Below, piece after piece: positions 1 to 6,595 of a DNA stretch of 18,757 nt; position 1 is the first letter of the stretch, and each line of letters starts with the position of its first letter. The notes under the pieces were generated by a model that was not told where the DNA came from, ran no database searches, and saw only the letters and a list, made by a program, of their open reading frames with translations. Location of the stretch: NCBI GenBank assembly GCA_040510575.1, contig JBEVIU010000064.1, forward strand, positions 1-18,757. The letters are read 5' to 3'. This DNA is from DASUMF01 sp040510575 (GTDB taxonomy: Bacteria > Actinomycetota > Acidimicrobiia > IMCC26256 > DASPTH01). The translations under genes and the position numbers were made by a program.

Positions 1-211
1 GCGCGCCCGACACGGCACCGAACGCAAGGATCAGGGCCACGAGCACTGCGCCCGTTGCGATCGAGTTCTCGAGCAGCTGCAGACCCGTGTCGCCCGGCGA
101 CAGACGTTGTGCGGCGATTCCGGACCCGACGACCGTCGCGACGAGGAACGCGGCGCCGACACCCTCCGCCGTGGCGCGGCGCGCCAGGCTCAACTCGTGC
201 ACATTCGTCAT
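1..211 (-). CDS. Aquaporin/MIP-family channel (AqpS-like), N-terminal part, cut by window edge
   Basis: Only the first 70 codons are present; the gene runs off the left edge. The ATG at 211 opens a protein with a short polar N-terminus (MTNVHELSLARR) and a first membrane helix around residues 16-34 containing VGSGIAAQRLSP, followed by DTGLQLLENSIATGA and a second hydrophobic helix that ends in VSGA. This pattern matches bacterial MIP channels of the AqpS/AqpZ type, where the next residues would be the first NPA half-helix, just outside the window. AqpS-type channels are known in ars operons, where they conduct uncharged trihydroxy arsenic species. It lies 22 bases downstream of the ArsI-like gene on the same strand, so the two are probably cotranscribed from the divergent ars promoter. 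Family assignment is good; arsenic substrate is inferred from context. Confidence 0.8.
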   Translation of the reverse strand, partial: MTNVHELSLARRATAEGVGAAFLVATVVGSGIAAQRLSPGDTGLQLLENSIATGAVLVALILAFGAVSGA

Positions 212-233
212 GACGGGTGCGTGTAAGCGAGCG

Positions 234-713
234 TCAGCAGCAGCGTTCGGCGGACTCGGGTGCGCTCGCGCAACACAGCGCGTCGGCACCGCTTCGCCGT
301 TCGGCCACGGAGACGGCGGGATCCGTGGTGCGCAGTTCGCCCGCGGGGTGCTCGACATCTGCGAGCACGGTGTAGATCTCCCAGGGCTCGCGGTCGGGAC
401 CGTCGACCCAGACCTTGTCCTGCAGCGCGAAGCAACACTCGACCTGGTCTTCGGTTGCGGTGGGGAGGCCTTCGTCGGTCAGGCGAGCCTGCGTGGCTGC
501 GACGACCTCAGTGCTCTCGACCTCGACGCCGAGATGGTTCAGCGTGCCCGGCTCGCCGCCCTCGATGAGCACCAGCTTCAGCGGCGGCTCGGTGATCGCG
601 AAATTGGCGTAGCCAGGACGCACCTTGGCCGGCTCGGTCGCGAAGAGCTTCGAGTAGAAGACGATCGCCTCGTCGAGGTCGGACACGTTGAGGGCGAGCT
701 GGACACGGCTCAT
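234..713 (-). CDS. arsI: ArsI/CadI-type glyoxalase-fold dioxygenase (organoarsenical C-As lyase)
   Basis: A 159-residue vicinal-oxygen-chelate protein. Numbering from the GTG at 716, the metal-ligand positions of the ArsI/CadI family are visible: Q6 in the first strand (SRVQLALNV), H61 (LNHLGVEVE) and E113 (EPWEIYTV). A vicinal pair C94-C95 (VECCFALQ) is the trivalent arsenical-binding site in characterised ArsI enzymes, which use Fe(II) and O2 to demethylate methylarsenite. I chose the ATG at 713 because AGGAG (revcomp 721-725) is 7 nt upstream; a GTG at 716 would be too close. The C-terminus adds two more Cys-Cys pairs (C148-C149 and the last two residues), possibly extra metalloid ligands. 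It is transcribed with the aquaporin and divergently from arsR. Databases often name this family 'cadmium-induced protein CadI'; arsenic is more likely here given the neighbours. Confidence 0.88.
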   Translation of the reverse strand: MSRVQLALNVSDLDEAIVFYSKLFATEPAKVRPGYANFAITEPPLKLVLIEGGEPGTLNHLGVEVESTEVVAATQARLTDEGLPTATEDQVECCFALQDKVWVDGPDREPWEIYTVLADVEHPAGELRTTDPAVSVAERRSGADALCCASAPESAERCC

Positions 714-799
714 CACTGGCTCCTGTTACATTGGTGAGCGTCGATGTATCGAGGGTAGTCTATGTATCGACACCTGTCAATCTGTTCCGGGAGGCCGTC
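714..799. promoter_or_regulatory. Divergent ars control region with leftward promoter and tandem ArsR-type operators
   Basis: On the minus strand a perfect -35 TTGACA (775-780) is separated by exactly 17 nt from a -10-like TACCCT (752-757), pointing at the arsI/aquaporin unit. Two 12-bp boxes, TCGATGTATCGA (741-752) and TCTATGTATCGA (759-770), match at 11 of 12 positions and start 18 bp apart. The first is an inverted repeat, TCGAT-GT-ATCGA. They flank or overlap the -10 and spacer, as expected for a repressor that blocks polymerase. Assignment to the ArsR encoded at 800 is inferred from position. I could not place the rightward arsR promoter with confidence. Confidence 0.75.
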
Positions 800-1126
800 G
801 TGACCGAGCCGTGTTGCCTGCCGCTGCTGGCCGCACCCCTCTCCGAGCCCGAAGCCGACGACCTCGCCTCGGTGTTCGCAGCCCTGGCCGATCCGGTGCG
901 GCTGCGCATCCTCAGCCTGGTCGCCGATGCGGGCGAGGTGTGCTCGTGCAACCTCCTCGAGCCGCTCGGCCGGTCCCAACCGACCGTCTCGCACCACACG
1001 AAGGTCCTCGCCGACGCGGGTCTGATCGTGGGGGAGAAGCGCGGCCGCTGGGTGTGGTGGTCGCTGGTACCCGAACGGGTCGACGCGGTGCGCAGTGCGC
1101 TCGCGCCGGCGCGCTCGTCAGTCTGA
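800..1126 (+). CDS. arsR: ArsR-family arsenite-responsive repressor
   Basis: A 108-residue winged-helix repressor of the ArsR/SmtB family. The start is the GTG at 800, with GGGAGG at 789-794 five bases upstream; an in-frame start at 731 would run through the operator boxes and adds no conserved sequence. The core has the family landmarks: LADPVRLRILSLV (about residues 29-41), the CSCNLLEPLG segment at the metalloid-binding helix (C48, C50) and the recognition helix SQPTVSHHTKVLADAGL (59-75). A vicinal pair C5-C6 lies at the N-terminus. One cysteine of the CSC segment plus an N-terminal Cys-Cys pair is the three-sulfur As(III) site described for Corynebacterium glutamicum ArsR1. As(III) binding should release DNA and derepress arsI/aquaporin and arsR itself. 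Its 3' end overlaps the convergent surE by 9 bp. Confidence 0.9.
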   Translation: MTEPCCLPLLAAPLSEPEADDLASVFAALADPVRLRILSLVADAGEVCSCNLLEPLGRSQPTVSHHTKVLADAGLIVGEKRGRWVWWSLVPERVDAVRSALAPARSSV

Positions 1127-1909
1127 CGCGGCGGCGCGGCGCGGCGGAAGCGCGATGGAGACCGCGTCGGCCGCACCCTGCAGCGGCGCGCGCACCACGC
1201 TCACCAGCGGCGTGACCGAGACGTAGCCGGCCTGCAACACGCCGACGTCGGTGCCGGGCGCCGCGTCACGTCGTGGCTTGAAGTTGAGCTTGAGGTCGCC
1301 GGTCGACACGTCGGCGGACGCGATCCACACCTCGCCGTGCGGCGCGAGCTCCGACTCCTGCACACCTTCGAGCTCGTCGAGCGGACGATTCGGCACGTTG
1401 ATGTTGAGGAGCCGCGGTCCGCCGTCAGGCTTGGCGGCCCACTCGACCGCCGCGACCGCGATCGCGGCTGCGGTCTCCCAGTAGTACGAGCCACCGGCGC
1501 CCCACGTGAGGCTCACCGCGATCCCTGGGATGTCGAGGCCGACGCCGGTGAGCGCGGCGCCGACCGTGCCCGAATGCACGACGAGGTGCCCGGTGTTGGC
1601 GCCGGGGTTGATGCCCGCGACGACGAGATCGGGAGGTTCGCCGAATCCGCCGAGGGCAGCTGCGAGCACTGCGGTTCCGGGTGGAGCGTCGATGGAGAAC
1701 ACCGGGAGGTCGGGGCGGGTCTCCCACTCGACCGGTGTGACCGGCGGTGGCTCGTCACCCCAGAACTGACCCAGCGCAGCGCCCGAACCGCTCCGATCGG
1801 TGCTCGGCGCGACCACGAGCACGTCGTGGCCGTCGTCGGCGAGTGCAGCGGCGAGCACGAGAATGCCGGGAGCGTGGACGCCGTCGTCGTTGGTGACCAG
1901 GATCCTCAT
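1118..1909 (-). CDS. surE: SurE, 5'/3'-nucleotidase (survival protein E)
   Basis: 263 residues, the usual SurE length. The N-terminus MRILVTNDDGVHAPGI carries the metal-binding Asp pair (D8, D9) typical of SurE. A second motif, APSTDRSGSGAAL (34-46), provides the conserved Ser/Asn-region ligand loop, and VVAGINPGANTGHLVVHSGT holds the conserved Asn and the HSGT loop. SurE hydrolyses nucleoside monophosphates, and E. coli SurE is also reported to release phosphate from polyphosphate, which is notable because ppk1 lies upstream on the same strand. The ATG at 1909 has no Shine-Dalgarno sequence but a TAGCCT -10 box ends 7 nt before it, so it may have its own leaderless promoter. The gene begins 71 bp after the histidine phosphatase ends, so read-through from the ppk1 unit is also possible. 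The 3' end overlaps arsR tail-to-tail. Confidence 0.92.
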   Translation of the reverse strand: MRILVTNDDGVHAPGILVLAAALADDGHDVLVVAPSTDRSGSGAALGQFWGDEPPPVTPVEWETRPDLPVFSIDAPPGTAVLAAALGGFGEPPDLVVAGINPGANTGHLVVHSGTVGAALTGVGLDIPGIAVSLTWGAGGSYYWETAAAIAVAAVEWAAKPDGGPRLLNINVPNRPLDELEGVQESELAPHGEVWIASADVSTGDLKLNFKPRRDAAPGTDVGVLQAGYVSVTPLVSVVRAPLQGAADAVSIALPPRRAAASD

Positions 1910-1916
1910 CGAACCG

Positions 1917-1922
1917 AGGCTA
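1917..1922 (-). promoter_or_regulatory. TAGCCT -10 box of surE (leaderless-type)
   Basis: TANNNT hexamer on the minus strand, 7 nt before the surE ATG at 1909. There is no purine-rich ribosome binding site in between, so transcription would start at or next to the A of the ATG. No convincing -35 is visible. Confidence 0.5.
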
Positions 1923-1980
1923 CCGGCGCCTGCCCGCGCCCTCCGACCCGTTGCGTGACTGCTGTCCCGCACCCGACCGG

Positions 1981-2439
1981 TCAGCTCGGGGGAGCGAGAT
2001 ACCGGGCACCGGTCACGCGGCCGTCTGCCGTGTCGAGCACCCACACGCTGCCCTTCTCGAGCCGGAAGTCGGCGATCTGCACGCCCTGGTCGGCGAGGTG
2101 CGTGAGCAGGTCGCCGATCACGTCGCCGTGGCTGCACAACACCGACTGCTCGCGAGCGAGCTTGTCGAGCAGCGCGGCTGCGTCGGCGAGTGGCGCCCCT
2201 TCGGCCAGCGCGTCGGACACTTCGACCACGACGCCGCACGCCGACGCGAGCGGTTCGACGGTCTGCACGCAGCGCACGTAGGGGCTCGACACGACCTGTG
2301 TGATCCCGGCATCGGAGAGCACCGCGGCGATCTCGCCGGCCTGGCGCTGCCCAGGCTTCGACAACGGCCGTTGCGAGTCCTTGCCCGGCCAGTTGCGACG
2401 GCTCCCTGCCTTCGCGTGACGTACGACGTACACGCTCAT
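1981..2439 (-). CDS. Histidine phosphatase (SixA/phosphoglycerate mutase superfamily); C-terminal half of a split MutT1
   Basis: 152 residues of the RHG branch of the histidine phosphatase superfamily. The catalytic core is visible: R7-H8 in YVVRHAKAG (the phospho-acceptor His), R56 in SSPYVRCVQT, acid E80 in ALAEGAPL, and the second His H104 in VLCSHGD. Size and the RHAKAG form resemble SixA phosphohistidine phosphatases. However, the ATG at 2439 overlaps the stop of the upstream Nudix gene by 4 nt (ATGA). In mycobacterial MutT1 (Rv2985) a Nudix domain and this phosphatase domain occur in one chain, next to ppk1. I therefore infer that this protein works with the Nudix enzyme in nucleotide sanitation; independent phosphohistidine phosphatase activity cannot be excluded. 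Confidence 0.85.
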   Translation of the reverse strand: MSVYVVRHAKAGSRRNWPGKDSQRPLSKPGQRQAGEIAAVLSDAGITQVVSSPYVRCVQTVEPLASACGVVVEVSDALAEGAPLADAAALLDKLAREQSVLCSHGDVIGDLLTHLADQGVQIADFRLEKGSVWVLDTADGRVTGARYLAPPS

Positions 2440-2864
2440 TCGAGCTCCCCATCCACCGAGGCGACCAGACGCCGGTCGTGATCGTACGACAAGAGCTTCA
2501 CCGCATCCTTCGGCGAGCACCATCGGATCTCGTCGACCTCGTCGTTGGGCGTGAACGTGCGGCCGTCGTGGTCGGGCTCCATGAGCCAGTACCGCACTTC
2601 CTTCTGGCGGCCGCGCGAGTCGCGGTACCGGGTGCTCCCGATCTCTCGGCCGAGCTCGCAGCGCATGCCCGTCTCCTCCTCGACTTCGCGCAGCGCGGTC
2701 TCCTCGGCGCGCTCGCCGCTCTCGGCCTTGCCCTTCGGCAGGCTCCAGTCGTCGTAGCGCGGCCGATGGACGAGCAGGATCTGCGTGTCGCCCTTGCCGT
2801 TCTTGGCCCGTCGCCAGACCACGCCGCCGGCCGCGAGGACGTCGGCGGCACCGTTGCGGCTCAC
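2436..2864 (-). CDS. Nudix hydrolase, MutT1 N-terminal-domain type
   Basis: 142 residues. The Nudix box fits GX5EX7REUXEEXGU exactly, from G45 to M67, with REVEEETGM at its end (catalytic glutamates E60, E63, E64). It is preceded by DDWSLPKGK, typical of MutT1/Ap4A-hydrolase-like enzymes, and by a basic stretch facing the nucleotide phosphates. The start is the GTG at 2864, which overlaps the CYTH-CHAD stop as GTGA; a longer upstream frame would overlap the CHAD coding region heavily and adds only Arg/Ala-rich shadow sequence. The next gene overlaps as ATGA, so translation is probably coupled through all three. By family, likely substrates are 8-oxo-(d)GTP or diadenosine polyphosphates; the choice between them cannot be made from sequence alone. 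Confidence 0.9.
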   Translation of the reverse strand: MSRNGAADVLAAGGVVWRRAKNGKGDTQILLVHRPRYDDWSLPKGKAESGERAEETALREVEEETGMRCELGREIGSTRYRDSRGRQKEVRYWLMEPDHDGRTFTPNDEVDEIRWCSPKDAVKLLSYDHDRRLVASVDGELE

Positions 2865-4348
2865 AGCCAGTCGCGCAAGCGCTTGCGCCGCGCACGCCGC
2901 CACACCGACGGGAAACGCGACCGCGCGGCGCGCGCCGCGGCGCGTTCGATCGCAGCCAGCTCGCCGGCGACGAACAGCATCGGCCCGCTCGAGCCTGCTC
3001 CGAGCTGGTTGCGGAGCCACTCTTCGGCGACGACCGCGTCCTGGTGTTCCCCGAGCGTGTCCTGCACTGCGGCGACGCGCTTCGCGAAGCGCTTCGCCTC
3101 GCGGCCGATCGCCGGGGCCACCGCCTCGGTTGCGTACCGCGCGCGCTTCGCGCGAATCCGGACCTCGTGGAGCTCGGCGTCGGGGGGGTCGTCATCGAGT
3201 GCGTCGACGGCGCGACGCAGCTTCTTCCACGGCCGGCGCACGAACGTCTCGAGGTCGATGTCGTCGACGTCGGCCGCGTCGGGTGCTGCGGGCACGTTGT
3301 GCGTCGCGTCGACGAGACGGTCGAGGAGCGACAGGTACCGATCTGACGCCATCGCGACGAGGAGCGTGTCGCGCGCACTTGCTCGTTGCGCGCGCAGCGC
3401 GTCGAGCAGATCGGTTGCACCGTTGGCGTCGGCATGCGGCAGCGCGTCGAGCCGGGCCTCGAGTCGCTCGAGCAGCACGTCGGCGTCCCGCACTTCACCG
3501 AGCCGTTCGCCGAGCCACTTCAACTCGTCGCGCAGCGGCTCGCTCCAGTGCGGGTCGACCACGTCGCGGAACGTGCGGAGATCGGAGCGCAATCGCCGCG
3601 TCGCGACCCGAGCCTGGTGGACCGCCTCGGCGTCGTCGCCCAGCAGCACGCCTGGATGGTGATCGACCAGACGCGCGACCGAGCTCGCGATCGTCGCGCT
3701 GAGCACTTCGAGCGCGGTCGACGCGAGATCGAGCTTGCGCGGTGCCACGAGGTCGGGCGCGTCGAGTGCGCGCGGGCCGATCGCCCGCACGATCTTCGGC
3801 ACCGGATCGGGCCGTCCCGCCCCTGCCTTCTGGAGCCGTTGGCCCAGCAACGTGGCCACACCCTCGTCGGCCTCTTCGGTCAACTCCACCTCGAGCTCGC
3901 GGAAGCGGGCGGCGAGCCGCACGCCGTCGATCACGGAGACCTCGTCGTCGTCGACCTCGGCGATCTTCGCGCCCGAGGCGTCGCGGACGATCACGCGTCG
4001 TCGGAGCGTGTTGAGCCGGGCGATCAGCTGGAGCGGCGCGGACCGCGAGAGCGCGCGCACGAGCGCGAGTGCCTCGTCGGGGGGCTCGTCGGTGTCGCCC
4101 GGCACGAGTTGCTCGTGGCGCTCGAGCCCTTCACCGCGTGACACCGGGAGCTTGACCATCCAGCCCTCGTCGTTGCGGTGCCGAAGGCTGGCGCCGGCGC
4201 GGGCCAGCCGGAGGTCGGGCGTGTCGTAGTACGACGCGACGAGCTTGGAGGTGGTGGCGGCGTCGGCGTGCAAGCCCGCGTCGGCATCATCGAGATCGGG
4301 GAGATCGAACGACGGCCCAGGCGAGAACTTCAGCTCGCGTTCCAGCAT
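2861..4348 (-). CDS. CYTH-CHAD domain protein (inorganic triphosphatase-like, polyphosphate-binding)
   Basis: 495 residues with two domains. The N-terminal CYTH domain (about 1-200) starts with the ExExK signature (E3, E5, K7 in MLERELKF), continues with SYYDTPDLRLARAGASLRHR (39-58) and ends in the acidic strand FRELEVELTE; these residues line the triphosphate tunnel. The C-terminal CHAD domain (about 215-495) has the His/Arg-rich helix VHQARVATRRLRSDLRTF (243-260), LGEVRDADVLLERL, and HEVRIRAKRARYATEAV near the end; CHAD domains bind polyphosphate through these basic helices. The gene follows ppk1 by 14 bases (revcomp 4349-4362 carries a weak GGCGAGA site before the ATG) and overlaps the Nudix gene by 4 nt. 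A role in polyphosphate binding or short-chain PPPi hydrolysis next to the polyphosphate synthase fits well; the true substrate is not visible. Confidence 0.92.
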   Translation of the reverse strand: MLERELKFSPGPSFDLPDLDDADAGLHADAATTSKLVASYYDTPDLRLARAGASLRHRNDEGWMVKLPVSRGEGLERHEQLVPGDTDEPPDEALALVRALSRSAPLQLIARLNTLRRRVIVRDASGAKIAEVDDDEVSVIDGVRLAARFRELEVELTEEADEGVATLLGQRLQKAGAGRPDPVPKIVRAIGPRALDAPDLVAPRKLDLASTALEVLSATIASSVARLVDHHPGVLLGDDAEAVHQARVATRRLRSDLRTFRDVVDPHWSEPLRDELKWLGERLGEVRDADVLLERLEARLDALPHADANGATDLLDALRAQRASARDTLLVAMASDRYLSLLDRLVDATHNVPAAPDAADVDDIDLETFVRRPWKKLRRAVDALDDDPPDAELHEVRIRAKRARYATEAVAPAIGREAKRFAKRVAAVQDTLGEHQDAVVAEEWLRNQLGAGSSGPMLFVAGELAAIERAAARAARSRFPSVWRRARRKRLRDWL

Positions 4349-4362
4349 GCGAACGGTCTCGC

Positions 4363-6474
4363 CTACGAGGCGCGCGCGTGGGCGATGGCCAGTTCGCGGA
4401 GATGACGTTGCAGATCGTCGTCATCGGCCGCGCGGACGCGTGACCACGTGCCGTCGGACCCGAGGTCCCACGCGAGCGTGTCGTCGGCGAGGTTCATGTC
4501 GAGGACCACCGCGAGCCTGGCGCGCAGCTTCGGGTCGTCGATGGGGACCACCGCCTCGACACGGCGATCGAGGTTGCGCGGCATCAGGTCGGCGGATCCG
4601 ATGAGGTACTCGGCGTCGACCGGGTCGGCGCCGAAGCGGTACACGCGCGAGTGCTCGAGGAATTCGCCGACGATCGAGCGCACGCGGATGTTCTCCGACA
4701 ACCCGGGAACGCCCGGACGCAGGCACGAGATGCCGCGCACGACGAGGTCGATCGACACGCCTGCACTCGACGCGGCGTAGAGGGCGTCGATCATCGTGGT
4801 GTCGACGAGGCTGTTCATCTTCATCACGATGCGACCGTCCGGACCGAGCTCGCGCTGAGCGTCGATCCGTTCGAGGAGGGCCTCGCGCAGATGCGTCGGT
4901 GCGACCAGCAGCTTGCGGTAGCCGCCCTGGTAGCTGTACCCGGTGAGGTGGTTGAAGAGGTCGGTGAGGTCGTGGCCGAGATCAGGGTCGGCGGAGAACA
5001 GACCGAGGTCCTCGTAGAGGTGCGCGGTCTTCGGGTTGTAGTTGCCGGTGCCGACGTGGCAGTACCGGCGAATGCCGTCGGGCTCCTGCCGAACCACGAG
5101 CAGGACCTTGGCGTGGGTCTTGAGCCCGACGAGGCCGTACACGACGTGGACGCCGGCTTCCTCGAGCACCCGTGCACGCTCGATGTTCGCTTCTTCGTCG
5201 AAGCGAGCCTTCAGCTCGATGAGCGTGACCACCTGCTTGCCCTGCTCGGCCGCCTTGATCAGTGAACGCACCAGCGCGCTCTCGGGGCCGGCAGTGCGGT
5301 AGATCGTCTGCTTGATCGCCAACACCGCGGGGTCGTTCGCGGCCTGCTCGACGAACCGCTCGACCGACGTGGTGAAGGAGTCGTACGGGTGGTGCACCAG
5401 CACGTCGGTGGAGCGCAACAGGCGGAAGAAGTCGGGCGCCGGGTCGCCGGCGAGCGCCGCCTGGGTCTGCGGCACCCACACCTCGGCTTTGAGGTCGGGA
5501 CGTTCGAGCGCGTGGAGCGCGAACAAGCCGCCGAGGTCGAGCGGGCCGTCGACGATGGTGACGTCGGCCTCCGACAGCTCGAGCTCCCGGCAGAGAAGGT
5601 TGAGCACCTCGGCGGTCATCGTCGTGTCGACCTCGAGCCGGACGGCGACGCCGAAGCGGCTCCGTTGACGCAGCACCGACGCGACCGCTTCGAGGAGGTC
5701 CTCGGCTTCGTCCTCGATCTCGAAGTCGGTGTCGCGCGTCACCCGGAAGGGGTACTGCGAGAGCACCTCCATCCCGGGGAACAGCGCGTCGAGACGCGCC
5801 GCGATCACTTGCTCGAGCAGGACGAACCGTTGCTCGTCGGCGAGCGGGAGGAAGCGCGGCAGCAGCGGCGGCACCTTCACGCGGGCGAACCGTGTGTCGC
5901 CCGTCGCAGGGTCGCGCACCGTGACCGCGAGGCTGAGTGACAGGTTCGAGATGTAGGGGAACGGGTGCGCGGGGTCGACCGCGAGCGGCGTGAGCACCGG
6001 GAAGATGCTCTCGGCGAATGCCTCGTCGACGTACGCGCGGTCGTCAGTCGAGAGCTCGTCGATCGAGACGAAGCGGATGCCCGAGTCCTCGAGTGCGGGG
6101 GTGATCTCCTTGGTGAAGATCTCGTAGGCGCGTCCGACGATCGAGTCGACGCTGGTCCGGATGGCGCGCAATTGGGCGACGAGGTCGAGACCGTCGGGCG
6201 AGGTGACCCGAAGCCCTGCCGCGAGCTGCTCGAGCATGCCCGAGACGCGCACCTGGAAGAACTCGTCGATGTGGTGGCTCACGATGGCGAGGAACTTGGC
6301 CCGCTCGAGCAGCCGCAAGTCGGGGTTCTCGGCCACCGCGAGGACCCGGGCGACGTAGTCGAGGAACGAGAGCTCCCGATTCAAGAAGCGTTCGGCGCCG
6401 GTGTGGCCGCTGGGCGTGGGTCGAGCCGGGGGATCGACGACGTCGTCTCCGAGCGCTCCACCGGGTCCGTCCAC
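4363..6474 (-). CDS. ppk1: Polyphosphate kinase 1
   Basis: 703 residues, full family length. Ppk1 reversibly transfers the gamma-phosphate of ATP to polyphosphate. Domain order is visible: N-terminal helical domain (FLNRELSFLDYVARVL, 30-45), head domain, then two PLD-like catalytic domains. The phospho-acceptor histidine is H454 in GLKTHAKVLL, and the second conserved histidine is H608 in LEHSRVYRF. Other landmarks are LVHHPYDSF (359-367), KQTIYRT (388-394), ELKARFDEEANIERAR (420-435) and HVGTGNYNPKTAHLYEDLG (473-491). I use the GTG at 6474 because a TAGAAT -10 box ends 6 nt upstream and no Shine-Dalgarno is present, suggesting a leaderless mRNA. It is the first gene of the ppk1/CYTH-CHAD/Nudix/phosphatase unit. 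Confidence 0.97.
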   Translation of the reverse strand: MDGPGGALGDDVVDPPARPTPSGHTGAERFLNRELSFLDYVARVLAVAENPDLRLLERAKFLAIVSHHIDEFFQVRVSGMLEQLAAGLRVTSPDGLDLVAQLRAIRTSVDSIVGRAYEIFTKEITPALEDSGIRFVSIDELSTDDRAYVDEAFAESIFPVLTPLAVDPAHPFPYISNLSLSLAVTVRDPATGDTRFARVKVPPLLPRFLPLADEQRFVLLEQVIAARLDALFPGMEVLSQYPFRVTRDTDFEIEDEAEDLLEAVASVLRQRSRFGVAVRLEVDTTMTAEVLNLLCRELELSEADVTIVDGPLDLGGLFALHALERPDLKAEVWVPQTQAALAGDPAPDFFRLLRSTDVLVHHPYDSFTTSVERFVEQAANDPAVLAIKQTIYRTAGPESALVRSLIKAAEQGKQVVTLIELKARFDEEANIERARVLEEAGVHVVYGLVGLKTHAKVLLVVRQEPDGIRRYCHVGTGNYNPKTAHLYEDLGLFSADPDLGHDLTDLFNHLTGYSYQGGYRKLLVAPTHLREALLERIDAQRELGPDGRIVMKMNSLVDTTMIDALYAASSAGVSIDLVVRGISCLRPGVPGLSENIRVRSIVGEFLEHSRVYRFGADPVDAEYLIGSADLMPRNLDRRVEAVVPIDDPKLRARLAVVLDMNLADDTLAWDLGSDGTWSRVRAADDDDLQRHLRELAIAHARAS

Positions 6475-6595
6475 CGGCCGATTCTACCGGCACGGCCGGC
6501 GTCCGGGACCGGGCCGTCGGCTGCGGTTCACCTGCAGTTCACTCTCCCTGCGTCCGATGCTGGGCAACGATTCCTGGCGCGAGGTCGGGGGTAAC
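6475..6595. promoter_or_regulatory. Divergent intergenic region, ppk1 / MFS transporter; ppk1 -10 box TAGAAT at 6481-6486
   Basis: The largest gap between divergent genes here (121 bp). On the minus strand TAGAAT (6481-6486, five of six bases of the TATAAT consensus) lies 6 nt before the ppk1 GTG, consistent with a leaderless start. The hexamer 17 nt further upstream (GTCCCG) is a poor -35. Toward the MFS gene I see only a GGGGGT-type ribosome site at about 6587-6592 and no clear -10. No Pho-box-like direct repeat could be recognised by eye. Confidence 0.5.

Noticed and set aside
1981..3498. A 505-codon frame that would fuse the histidine phosphatase to a long N-terminal part
   Set aside because: The extension is Arg/Ser/Thr-rich shadow sequence of the CYTH-CHAD and Nudix genes. 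The ATG at 2439 with its 4-nt overlap is the natural start.
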